This document shows positions 1 to 7,302 of a DNA stretch of 64,000 nt, one piece after another. Each line of letters begins with the position of its first letter. Within the stretch, counting starts at the first letter, position 1. Position numbers and translations under genes: made by a program. Under the pieces are notes generated by a model that saw only the letters and a list, made by a program, of their open reading frames with translations, ran no database searches and was not told where the DNA came from. The DNA comes from Pseudomonadota bacterium (GTDB lineage Bacteria > Pseudomonadota > Gammaproteobacteria > Pseudomonadales > Moraxellaceae), in NCBI GenBank assembly GCA_023393635.1, contig JAEWKT010000062.1:1-64000 (forward strand), written 5' to 3'.

Positions 1-1
1 C

Positions 2-457
2 AGTAGCTTTTACCCTGATGATTTTTCAGCCGATGATTTTTATCACCCCATGACAGATGAGGCAGATGAGCTTGCCAATGCACCGCAATCGCATGTACTG
101 GATTGGCCTGAAAGTGTCAGGTTGTCGGCTGGGAAAGTAGATTTAGCCCTTGAGCTATTACAAATGCTGCTGGATAGTTTTGCCACTGAAAAACCATTGC
201 TTGCGCAGCTGATTGCGCAAAAAGATTATCATGAACTTGAACAACGCATTCATCGTTTATATGGGGCCAGCCGTTATGTGGGCATTCCCACCTTGCAGCA
301 AATTTCCCGTGCGTTAGAGAAATTTTTAATGCAACAACGCAAATCTAAAACACCTATTACGGCAAGTTTTGAAGAAGAGGTGCTTGACTATCACCAGCAA
401 CTGATTGCCGCGATGGATGAGCTGGCAATAGAAGCGCAAAAGGTATTAAACGGATGA
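2..457 (+). CDS. C-terminal HPt domain of a BarA/GacS-type hybrid sensor histidine kinase (5' truncated by the window)
   Basis: The reading frame is open from base 2, so this is the tail of a longer gene, not a complete small ORF starting at the ATG at 50. The visible part is a helical HPt phosphotransfer domain. The likely phosphoacceptor His lies in the motif RIHRLYGASRYVG, which matches the H-x-L-x-G-A/S-x-x-x-x-G pattern of BarA/GacS and other hybrid kinases. In that family the HPt domain passes phosphate from the receiver domain to a response regulator such as UvrY/GacA. The kinase and receiver domains lie outside the window. The identification as BarA/GacS is an inference from the HPt style. 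Confidence 0.75.
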   Translation, partial: SSFYPDDFSADDFYHPMTDEADELANAPQSHVLDWPESVRLSAGKVDLALELLQMLLDSFATEKPLLAQLIAQKDYHELEQRIHRLYGASRYVGIPTLQQISRALEKFLMQQRKSKTPITASFEEEVLDYHQQLIAAMDELAIEAQKVLNG

Positions 458-581
458 TAGCAACACACATCACATGTCCAGATTAGCTGGCTTTACTGAC
501 CCACCAGTCAGATTATTGAGTCTATTTGATCGTATGATTCACATGCAGTCAGCAACATTGCTAACATATTAGAGGTTTACC

Positions 582-1370
582 ATGGCATTAATTAGTTTTA
601 CCAAGATTGGCGAAATCGCCCATGTTCAGCTTAACCGCCCAGATAAGCGCAACGCCCTAAGCTTTGCAATGCTTAGCGAGCTGGTGCGCATTGCAAAAAA
701 AATTAAAAACGACAAACAAATTCGTGTGGTGGTGTTGTCGGGTACAGGCGATGCATTTAGTGCTGGCATTGATTTAAGTGATTTAAATAACCCCAAAAAT
801 ATGGCCTATGCGGCATGGGAGTTGTTAAAACCTGGCCAAAGCCTGTTTCAAAAAGCCAACCTGATCTGGCAAACCCTACCCGTCCCTGTGATTGCATCGA
901 TGCATGGTTATTGTCTGGGTGCGGGTATGCAATTGGCACTGGGTGCAGATATCCGTATTTGCCAGCCATCCTGTAAGCTCTCTATTATGGAAAGCCGTTG
1001 GGGCTTAGTACCAGACATGGGTTTAACGCGTTCTATTAAAAACATTATTCCACTGGATTTAGCCAAAGAGCTGACCTTAACCGCACGTATTTTTGATGGA
1101 AACTATGCCAAAGAAATTGGGCTGGTCACGCATTTAAGTGATGATCCGTTGGCACACGCCATGCAGTTGGCTAAAGAAATGATTCAACGCTCACCTGACG
1201 CATTACTTGCTGGCAAACGGGTATTAGATGCCATGACACATCAGCCCAAACGTTCATTACGTTTAGAGAAGATTTGGCAGCTTAAACTAATGCTGGGTCA
1301 GAATAGTAAAATTGCCCGTATTAAAGATAAAAAACCTGAGGTGGGCTTTAAGCCACGGCAGTTTGGCTAG
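582..1370 (+). CDS. crotonase / enoyl-CoA hydratase-isomerase family protein
   Basis: A 262-residue crotonase-fold enzyme acting on acyl-CoA substrates. It has the LNRPDKRNAL start, the CoA-binding FSAGIDL segment and the oxyanion-hole region GYCLGAGMQLALGAD. The first glutamate of typical hydratases (GGG-C-E) is replaced by Met. A Glu and an Asp eight residues apart, in ESRWGLVPD, line up with the Glu/Asp pair of delta(3,5)-delta(2,4)-dienoyl-CoA isomerases, so isomerase chemistry is as likely as hydration. A ribosome-binding site AGAGG lies 6 bases before the ATG. The gene stands alone. The substrate cannot be told from the sequence. Confidence 0.85.
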   Translation: MALISFTKIGEIAHVQLNRPDKRNALSFAMLSELVRIAKKIKNDKQIRVVVLSGTGDAFSAGIDLSDLNNPKNMAYAAWELLKPGQSLFQKANLIWQTLPVPVIASMHGYCLGAGMQLALGADIRICQPSCKLSIMESRWGLVPDMGLTRSIKNIIPLDLAKELTLTARIFDGNYAKEIGLVTHLSDDPLAHAMQLAKEMIQRSPDALLAGKRVLDAMTHQPKRSLRLEKIWQLKLMLGQNSKIARIKDKKPEVGFKPRQFG

Positions 1371-1517
1371 TCTGTCATGCGGTGCTGGGCTAATAACCTA
1401 GCACCATATGGCCTTGTGCTGCGTCTAAATGAGCATATATACCACAAGACGAACATAGCGAAGTGGCTTTAAACTTGCTCAGGATCAGTTCCCATGAATA
1501 TTAATTCTGATACATTA

Positions 1518-1535
1518 GATTTCTTTCATAAGTTA
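1518..1535 (+). repeat. left terminal inverted repeat of the IS5-family element
   Basis: The sequence GATTTCTTTCATAAGTTA is matched in reverse complement by bases 2391-2408, with one mismatch at the third base. Weaker similarity continues inwards. Confidence 0.85.
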
Positions 1536-1579
1536 AGAATTGATCAGTCAATTACAGTAATTGGTGTCATAATTCATCC

Positions 1580-1975
1580 ATGAGATATAAAGACATTAAT
1601 CGCCTTCGCCCTGACAAATTTAAGCGATTAGTTGGCGTACAACCTACCACCTTCATACTGATGCTTGATGAGCTCAAGCCACATGAACCCACCTTTGGTC
1701 GACCACCCAAGCTGTGCCTTGAGGATCGGTTATTGCTGGCATTAAGTTATTGGCGAGAGTATCGCACTCTGATGCACACTGGCATGAGCTATGGCCTCTC
1801 AGAGGCTAGTGCGCATCGGATTGTCCGCCATATTGAGGGCGTACTGATCAAAAGTGATAAGTTTCATTTGCCCAAAAAGCTACCTCAAGGCGATGGTATG
1901 AGTTGGGATGCGGTAGTCATTGATGCCACTGAGATAGCCATTGAACGTCCAAAAAAAACAGCAAAATTACTATAG
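1580..1975 (+). CDS. IS5-family transposase, frame A (N-terminal part)
   Basis: 131 residues. It holds the N-terminal helix-turn-helix-like region (around SYGLSEASAHRIVRHIE) and the first catalytic Asp of the DDE fold, in VVIDATEI. The frame ends shortly after a run of eight A bases at 1951-1958. The remaining catalytic residues are in the overlapping downstream frame, so this product alone would be an incomplete transposase. No strong ribosome-binding site is seen before the ATG. Frame B lies at +1 (equivalently -2) relative to this frame, so a full enzyme needs a frameshift or transcript slippage at the A run. Confidence 0.85.
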   Translation: MRYKDINRLRPDKFKRLVGVQPTTFILMLDELKPHEPTFGRPPKLCLEDRLLLALSYWREYRTLMHTGMSYGLSEASAHRIVRHIEGVLIKSDKFHLPKKLPQGDGMSWDAVVIDATEIAIERPKKTAKLL

Positions 1976-2393
1976 CGGCAAGAAAAAGCGCCATACTGTC
2001 AAGGTGCAGGCCATGATTCACTATGCAACTGGACGAATTCTAAGCACATGCTTTGCCAAAGGTCGGGTTCATGATTTTAATTTGTTCAAGATGAGCATGA
2101 GCGCATTACGCTTCAAGCCATTATTCCTTGGAGACAAAGGTTACTTAGGTATGGCAAAAATGGGACTGCTGTGTTTAATCCCATTTAAGGCAAATAAACG
2201 ACAACCGCTTGATCCGTATTTAAAACATCTTAATCGAGAGATCAACCGTCGACGCATCATGATTGAACATACTTTTGGGGCGTTAAAGCGGTTTAGAATA
2301 TTAAGCTCACCCTATAGAAACAGACGCAAAAGAATAGGTTTGCGCTTTAATCTCATCGCCGCCATCTTTAACCTTGAGTTGACCAAAATCTAA
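1941..2393 (+). CDS. IS5-family transposase, frame B (C-terminal catalytic part)
   Basis: The frame holds the conserved YYSGKKKRHTVK motif, the second catalytic Asp (FLGDKGYLG) and the catalytic Glu in the Y-x2-R-x3-E-like segment RRRIMIEHTFGALKRF. The DDE triad is therefore complete once frames A and B are joined. Joining them at the A8 tract (1951-1958) gives a protein of about 270 residues, normal for this IS group. Real translation almost certainly enters from frame A, because the first codons of this frame, from 1941, only duplicate frame-A bases. The stop codon lies inside the right inverted repeat. Confidence 0.85.
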   Translation: MNVQKKQQNYYSGKKKRHTVKVQAMIHYATGRILSTCFAKGRVHDFNLFKMSMSALRFKPLFLGDKGYLGMAKMGLLCLIPFKANKRQPLDPYLKHLNREINRRRIMIEHTFGALKRFRILSSPYRNRRKRIGLRFNLIAAIFNLELTKI

Positions 2394-2408
2394 CTTATGA
2401 AAGAAGTC
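2391..2408 (-). repeat. right terminal inverted repeat of the IS5-family element
   Basis: TAACTTATGAAAGAAGTC is the reverse complement of the left repeat at 1518-1535 except for one base. The TAA at 2391 also serves as the transposase stop codon. Confidence 0.85.
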
Positions 2409-2625
2409 TAATGAGCAAATGTGCCTTAAAATTCACATTTATTTAATTATTGTATGATTTTTTATAAATTATGCAAGAGTTAGGTATTACAGTTTTTATT
2501 TATTTTTTCAGCAATTTTTAGTTGAAAATAATAAGTCGTCTGTAGGTTCTCTGATGGATCTACATCATGCTTTTCAATTTGCTATAATTATTTATTAACT
2601 TTTAACGCGTCGCAGGGCCTTAAAA

Positions 2626-3510
2626 TTGGATGCTTCTCACCCATCAATCGCCTTTCTTGGCATCGGCCTCATGGGCAGTCGCATGAGCAAACGCTTGCTT
2701 GATGCTGGTTTTAATGTATCAGTCTGGAATCGTAGTCCAGCTGCATGCAAGCCATTATTACAAATAGGTGCAAATGCATTACAGCTTGAACAAATAGGTA
2801 AAGCTGATGTCATCATGTTGTGTCTGGCTGATGATGATGCGGTAAATAATATGGCACAACAAATATTGCCTTATGTCCGCGCTGGTCAAATCATTATTGA
2901 TTTTTCCAGTTTATCGGTCGAAGTCACCCAGCAATTGGCAGCACAGGCCAAGGCTAAAGGCGTGACTTGGATTGATGCCCCTGTATCTGGCGGCGTGATG
3001 GGGGCAGAAACTGGCACGCTGGTTATTTTTGCAGGTGGTGATCAAGCTACTGTGCAAGCGGTAGAGCCATTCCTTGCGCCATTATCACAGCGTGTCACTT
3101 ATATGGGTCATAGTGGTGCAGGTCAGGCTACCAAAATCTGTAATCAACTGATTGTTGCTGCAACCAGCACCTTAATTAGCGAGGCGGTTGCACTGGCCGA
3201 ACGTGCTGGGGTAGATACCACGTTATTGGCACCTGCATTAGCGGGTGGTTTTGCCGACTCCAAGCCTTTACAAATTTTAAGCCCACGCATGGCCAGTCAA
3301 ATATTTACACCAGTACAATGGAAAGTTCAAACTCTCGCCAAAGATTTAAATAATGCTGTGAAGTTGGCAGGTGTACATTCTCTGAGCATCCCTGTTGCCA
3401 GCATGGCCTTGGCACAACTTGAAAAACATCAGGCGCAAGGCCACAGTGAAGATGATTTATCTAGTATTGTCCTGCTCCAAGCCAATCCTGACCGCACCAA
3501 CCCTGAGTAG
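2626..3510 (+). CDS. NAD(P)-dependent 2-hydroxyacid/3-hydroxyisobutyrate-type dehydrogenase (GlxR/GarR-like)
   Basis: 294 residues of the beta-hydroxyacid dehydrogenase family. An N-terminal Rossmann motif (FLGIGLMGSRMSKRLL) binds the nicotinamide cofactor. DAPVSGGVMGAETGTL binds substrate, and the catalytic Lys lies in GAGQATKICNQL. The next gene encodes hydroxypyruvate isomerase, which favours tartronate semialdehyde (2-hydroxy-3-oxopropionate) reductase, but 3-hydroxyisobutyrate dehydrogenase cannot be excluded. The start is a TTG. It is chosen because the Rossmann strand begins about 8 residues later and no in-frame ATG precedes it. A TATAAT box at 2583-2588 may be the -10 element. The insertion sequence ends about 215 bases upstream. 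Confidence 0.85.
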   Translation: MDASHPSIAFLGIGLMGSRMSKRLLDAGFNVSVWNRSPAACKPLLQIGANALQLEQIGKADVIMLCLADDDAVNNMAQQILPYVRAGQIIIDFSSLSVEVTQQLAAQAKAKGVTWIDAPVSGGVMGAETGTLVIFAGGDQATVQAVEPFLAPLSQRVTYMGHSGAGQATKICNQLIVAATSTLISEAVALAERAGVDTTLLAPALAGGFADSKPLQILSPRMASQIFTPVQWKVQTLAKDLNNAVKLAGVHSLSIPVASMALAQLEKHQAQGHSEDDLSSIVLLQANPDRTNPE

Positions 3511-3541
3511 TATCACTGCACCACTTTAAATAGGTTTTAAC

Positions 3542-4321
3542 ATGCTGCAATTTTCTGCCAATTTATCCATGCTGTTTACTGAAGTACCGCTAATTGAGCG
3601 TTTTGCACTGGCCAGGCAGCATGGTTTTGATGCAGTTGAAATTCAGTTTCCCTACGAACTCACCATCGATGAACTGGCTGAGCAGCTAGCCTTAAATCAG
3701 CAGCAACTGGTACTCATCAATGTCCCTACGGGCGATTTAATGGAAGGTGGCGATGGCTTGGCCAGTGTGCCTGGGCGTGAACATGAATTTCGCCAGGCGG
3801 TATTTCAGGCGATTCGCTATGCCAGTGCATTAAAGGTGCCTTGCGTCAATATTTTGGCAGGGCGGCAATCGATTCATGCCGATTTATTGCCTTGTCTGGA
3901 AACCCTGGCGCAGAATTTACGTTTTGCAAGTACCGAGTTGAGCGGTGCAGGCATTACCCCAGTGTTTGAAATTATTAATGGGATTGATATGCCACGCTTT
4001 ATGATTCAAACCATTGCCCAGGCACAAGAAATGCTTGAAGCCGTGCAGCATCCTGCGTTAAAAATTCAATTCGATTGCTATCATTTGGCCATGATGAATG
4101 AGCATATCATTGCAAGCTTATTAGAAAACCTGCCTGCTATTGGTCATATTCAGTTTGCAGACTATCCAAGGCGCGGTGAACCAGGCACAGGTGAAATTAA
4201 TTTCAATGAATTTTTTGAGTTTATTCAGCTATCTGATTATCATGGCTTTACAGGGGCAGAATATCGCCCATCCATGAATACCCACGATAGCCTGCAATGG
4301 TATCAACCATTTATCAAATAA
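3542..4321 (+). CDS. hyi: hydroxypyruvate isomerase
   Basis: 259 residues with a xylose-isomerase-like TIM barrel. In the family it interconverts hydroxypyruvate and tartronate semialdehyde in the glyoxylate/glycerate route. The typical start MLQFSANLSMLFTEVP is present. Metal and acid residues lie in the expected motifs: FEIINGID, QFDCYHLAM, HIQFADYPRRGEPGTGEI and GAEYRP. The gene follows the GlxR-like reductase by 31 bases in the same direction, which fits a two-step conversion to glycerate. No glyoxylate carboligase gene is visible in the window, so the source of the substrate is unknown. Confidence 0.88.
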   Translation: MLQFSANLSMLFTEVPLIERFALARQHGFDAVEIQFPYELTIDELAEQLALNQQQLVLINVPTGDLMEGGDGLASVPGREHEFRQAVFQAIRYASALKVPCVNILAGRQSIHADLLPCLETLAQNLRFASTELSGAGITPVFEIINGIDMPRFMIQTIAQAQEMLEAVQHPALKIQFDCYHLAMMNEHIIASLLENLPAIGHIQFADYPRRGEPGTGEINFNEFFEFIQLSDYHGFTGAEYRPSMNTHDSLQWYQPFIK

Positions 4322-4359
4322 AAATATCTCAACAACTAAGCTTTACTATTGGAATAGTG

Positions 4360-4749
4360 ATGTCACAAATTAAAATTTATGCGCTAAGCAGCACCATACA
4401 ACAACATCGTCAGCAATTGTCGGCTGCTATTCATGAAGCTTTAGTGAGTGCCTTGAGTTATCCCGCAGAAAAGAAGTTTCAGCGCTTTATTGCATTGAAT
4501 GCAGAAGACTTTATTTATCCAGCAGACCGCAGCCAAAACTACATCATTATCGAAATATCCATGTTTGAAGGCCGCAGTACTGAGAGCAAAAAATCGCTTA
4601 TGCGTACCTTATTTGCCAATATTCAAGCCCAATGTGGCATTGCACCACAAGATGTTGAAATCACTATTTTTGAAACCCCAAAACACAATTGGGGTATACG
4701 CGGTCAATGTGGTGATGAACTCAACCTAAATTATAAGGTTGAGGTTTAA
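4360..4749 (+). CDS. tautomerase family protein lacking the N-terminal proline
   Basis: 129 residues when started at the ATG at 4360. An upstream in-frame start at 4297 would overlap hyi and add residues with no family resemblance. The body (KFQRFIAL, DFIYPADRS, IIEISMFEGRSTESKKSLM, PQDVEITIFETPKHNWGIRG) fits the Tautomerase_2 group related to 4-oxalocrotonate tautomerase and MSAD. That superfamily normally uses Pro-1 exposed after Met removal as the catalytic base. Here residue 2 is Ser (MSQIKIY). The gene ends the reductase-hyi run and probably shares its transcript. Its function in this setting is unknown. Confidence 0.75.
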   Translation: MSQIKIYALSSTIQQHRQQLSAAIHEALVSALSYPAEKKFQRFIALNAEDFIYPADRSQNYIIIEISMFEGRSTESKKSLMRTLFANIQAQCGIAPQDVEITIFETPKHNWGIRGQCGDELNLNYKVEV

Positions 4750-4777
4750 ACATGGCACCCTAGCTCGCAACACTTAG

Positions 4778-5425
4778 CTAAAGCACCGCAGTTTGCCAAC
4801 TCACCTCACCCAATGCTGTATCAAGCGTCATTTTAAGCGAATCGCCACTGGTCAAGGCCGCAACGCCCGCAGGCGTACCAGTCATTACCACATCGCCCTG
4901 TTGCAGGGTAAATACCTTACTAATATCCACCAGTAAATCTACCACGCCAAACAGCATATCGGCAGTGTTGCCGTGCTGACGAACCTGATCATTGAGCATT
5001 AAATTAAAAGTGGTATTGTTTAAATCGACCAGCATGTCAGGTGCCAGCCATTCACCCAGCATACATGCGCCATCAAAAGCCTTGGCGCGTTCCCACGGCT
5101 GGCCTTTATTTTTAAGCTGGTTTTGTAAATCGCGCAGGGTTAAATCAAGGCCTAAAGTCACCCCTGCAATAGCTGCTTTAGCCTGATCTTTGCTTGCATT
5201 TTTTAAAGTCTGGCCAATTTGAATCGACAGTTCGCACTCAAAATGACACTCACCCAAACTCTTATCCCATGAAATCCCTTGCGCGAGACTAACCAAACTA
5301 CTTGGCGGCTTAATAAATAAAACAGGTGATTCTGGCACCTCATTGCCTAACTCTTTGGCATGCTCCGCATAATTACGGCCTACACATATAATTTTGCTCG
5401 GTGTTTTAAATGCAGACTGACTCAT
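4778..5425 (-). CDS. fumarylacetoacetate hydrolase (FAH) family protein, YcgM-like
   Basis: 215 residues with the single-domain FAH C-terminal fold. Family members are metal-dependent C-C hydrolases, decarboxylases or acylpyruvases. Visible motifs are ICVGRNYAEHAKELGN near the start, ECELSIQIG (the E-x-E metal ligands) and VTLGLDLTLRDLQ. The C-terminal substrate-binding GDVVMTGTPAGVA is also present. The size and order match the short YcgM/acylpyruvase group more than true fumarylacetoacetase. The gene is convergent with the tautomerase gene, with only 28 bases between the stops. The substrate is not determined. Confidence 0.85.
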   Translation of the reverse strand: MSQSAFKTPSKIICVGRNYAEHAKELGNEVPESPVLFIKPPSSLVSLAQGISWDKSLGECHFECELSIQIGQTLKNASKDQAKAAIAGVTLGLDLTLRDLQNQLKNKGQPWERAKAFDGACMLGEWLAPDMLVDLNNTTFNLMLNDQVRQHGNTADMLFGVVDLLVDISKVFTLQQGDVVMTGTPAGVAALTSGDSLKMTLDTALGEVSWQTAVL

Positions 5426-5486
5426 CCAATGCTCCTATATATTCAAACCTGATATCAAACCCAGACTAATCCAATTTTGGCAAAAC

Positions 5487-6974
5487 CTAATGATTCATCA
5501 CATCTGGCACTGGCGTGTTTTTATGATGCTCACCAAAGCGATCCACAATGGTTGCGCTGGCCTGATTTAAACCAATCACCTCAACCAACACGCCTTGTTT
5601 GCGCCATTTAAACACCACTTTATCCAAAGACGCCACTGCCGTAATATCCCAAAAGTGTGCATGCTGTAAATCAATAATCACCTGTTCAACAGGCTCAGAA
5701 AAATCAAATTGATTAAAGAAGCTATGGCTTGAGGCAAAAAACACTTGTCCTGTAACTTGATAAGTGCGCACTTTTTGGCTGGCGTTCATAGATGATTGCA
5801 CCGACATAAAATGGCCAATTTTGTTGGCAAAAAATAATGCAGCCAGTAGCACACCACAAAACACACCTAAGGCCAAATTATGCGTTGCCACCACCACGGC
5901 CACAGTTACTAACATGATAATATTGCTCGACAATGGAAAATGCCGCATTTTAAACACGGATTGCCAGTTAAAGGTGCTAATGGATACCATGATCATCACT
6001 GCAACCAGTGCTGCCATGGGAATAATCTTAATCCAGTCGCTTAAAAACACCACCATCATCAGCAAAAAGAACCCTGCGACAAAGGTAGATAAGCGTGTGC
6101 GACCACCAGATTTTACATTAATCACCGACTGGCCAATCATTGCGCAACCTGCCATGCCACCCAAAAGTCCAGTGGCCACATTGGCAACACCCTGCCCTTT
6201 GCACTCGCGGTTTTTATCACTACCCGTATCGGTCATGTCATCAATAATGGTGGCAGTCATGAGTGACTCCAATAAACCCACCGCGGCCAAACCTAGCGAG
6301 TACGGTAAAACAATCAGCAAGGTCTCTAAATTTAACGGCACATCAGGCCATAAAAAAATTGGTAAAGTGCTTGGCAACTCGCCCATATCGCCTACGGTAT
6401 TGACCTGCCAACCCATCAGTAATGTAAAACCAGTAATCACCAAAATACACACGAGTGGTGAAGGAATAACACGACCAAGCTTAGGGATATAAGGAAACAA
6501 ATAAACAATGCCCAGCCCTGCCGCGGTTAACACATAAACATGCCAGGTCACATCCATTAAATGCGGCAATTGCGCCATAAAAACCAGAATGGCCAGTGCA
6601 TTTACAAAGCCAACAAAGACCGAGCGGGATACAAAGCGCAGCAGCGACCCTAGTTTTAAAAAGCCCGCTAAAATTTGAAACACACCCGTGAGCAAAGTTG
6701 CCACCAGTAAATATTGCAAGCCATGCTCTTTAACCAGTGTCACCATCAGCAGTGCCATTGCGCCTGTTGCCGCTGAAATCATGGCAGGGCGACCACCAAA
6801 AAACGAGATCACCACCGCCATTGAAAACGACGCATACAAACCAATTTTAGGATCCACACCAGCAATAATAGAAAATGCAATCGCTTCTGGAATCAAGGCC
6901 AGTGCCACTACCAAGCCAGATAAAATGTCTGCGCGTGTATTGGAAAACCATTGCTGTTGAATCGTTGCAAGCAT
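5487..6974 (-). CDS. SulP-family inorganic anion transporter with C-terminal STAS domain
   Basis: 495 residues. The transmembrane core has roughly ten to twelve hydrophobic segments and the SulP signature near the N-terminus (DILSGLVVALALIPEAIAFS, GLYASF). The last 110 or so residues form a STAS domain (EQVIIDLQHAHFWDITAVASLDK). SulP proteins move sulfate, bicarbonate or other anions across the inner membrane. No sulfate-assimilation or carbonic-anhydrase gene is adjacent, so the ion is not resolved. The most notable point is the roughly 265-base upstream region, which seems to form a structured leader (entry at 6975-7241). Confidence 0.9.
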   Translation of the reverse strand: MLATIQQQWFSNTRADILSGLVVALALIPEAIAFSIIAGVDPKIGLYASFSMAVVISFFGGRPAMISAATGAMALLMVTLVKEHGLQYLLVATLLTGVFQILAGFLKLGSLLRFVSRSVFVGFVNALAILVFMAQLPHLMDVTWHVYVLTAAGLGIVYLFPYIPKLGRVIPSPLVCILVITGFTLLMGWQVNTVGDMGELPSTLPIFLWPDVPLNLETLLIVLPYSLGLAAVGLLESLMTATIIDDMTDTGSDKNRECKGQGVANVATGLLGGMAGCAMIGQSVINVKSGGRTRLSTFVAGFFLLMMVVFLSDWIKIIPMAALVAVMIMVSISTFNWQSVFKMRHFPLSSNIIMLVTVAVVVATHNLALGVFCGVLLAALFFANKIGHFMSVQSSMNASQKVRTYQVTGQVFFASSHSFFNQFDFSEPVEQVIIDLQHAHFWDITAVASLDKVVFKWRKQGVLVEVIGLNQASATIVDRFGEHHKNTPVPDVMNH

Positions 6975-7241
6975 GTATTGAACCTACCAAACTATAGTTA
7001 TAGGCTTAAGTAATAAAACCAGATTAAACATATTTGAATGTCAAAAATAAGAAGCACTGCCTCGTCTGTGGTCGCTCTTGGCCCACAGACGATTGAGTTT
7101 GCAGCGAAAATTTAAACTGATACCTTTAGACTGACATGTGGCGCCAGATGAGCTTGCTAGGCTTAGCTAACCGAGGAAACCATAGGCAGAATCAACGATG
7201 AGTCACCTAGGTGTGACACCACAAAATATGAACGAATTCTA
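6975..7241 (-). promoter_or_regulatory. candidate structured 5' leader or small RNA upstream of the SulP gene
   Basis: The whole gap between the divergent SulP gene and the gene at 7303 contains no ORF. Read on the minus strand, bases 7215-7223 (UGUGGUGUC) can pair with 7137-7145 (GGCGCCACA). All nine positions pair only if two G-U pairs are allowed. On the plus strand these become A-C mismatches, so structure favours minus-strand transcription. A second small stem, GGUU/AGCC, shows the same strand bias, and CACCTAGGTG at 7204-7213 is a perfect palindrome. Downstream are a 9-bp hairpin and a terminator-like hairpin (7042-7091). A TAGAAT box at 7236-7241 (minus strand) could be the -10 element. 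I do not recognise a known riboswitch class. Confidence 0.4.
7042..7091 (-). terminator. hairpins with T-run inside the SulP leader (possible attenuator or sRNA terminator)
   Basis: On the minus strand a perfect 9-bp stem (CGTCTGTGG/CCACAGACG, bases 7063-7071 with 7083-7091, 11-base loop) is followed by a short stem GAGGC-AGT-GCTTC and then TTATTTTT. It ends about 70 bases before the SulP start codon, so it would either attenuate SulP expression or end a separate small RNA. Confidence 0.4.
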
Positions 7242-7302
7242 GCATAATTATGACTATTTTCTGCACGTTGTTGCTCTACAATTTGGCAACGATAAAGGGA
7301 AA

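Larger units (their letters stand above)
1518..2408 (+). mobile_element. IS5-family insertion sequence (IS427-like), about 891 bp
   Basis: The element is bounded by near-perfect terminal inverted repeats (1518-1535 and 2391-2408, 17 of 18 positions matching). It is flanked on each side by TA (1516-1517 and 2409-2410), a plausible 2-bp target duplication. The flanks also happen to be complementary (CATTA / TAATG), so the exact ends could lie a few bases further out. It carries one transposase gene in two overlapping frames with a complete DDE triad. Length and two-frame layout suit the IS427 subgroup of IS5. It sits between the crotonase gene and the reductase gene at 2626 and does not interrupt a recognisable gene. 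Confidence 0.85.

Noticed and set aside
757..969. Frames antisense to the crotonase gene and many similar frames inside infB, fadB, htpG, pilB and leuC
   Set aside because: They lie wholly inside strongly conserved genes on the other strand or in other frames and show no family motif or ribosome-binding site.
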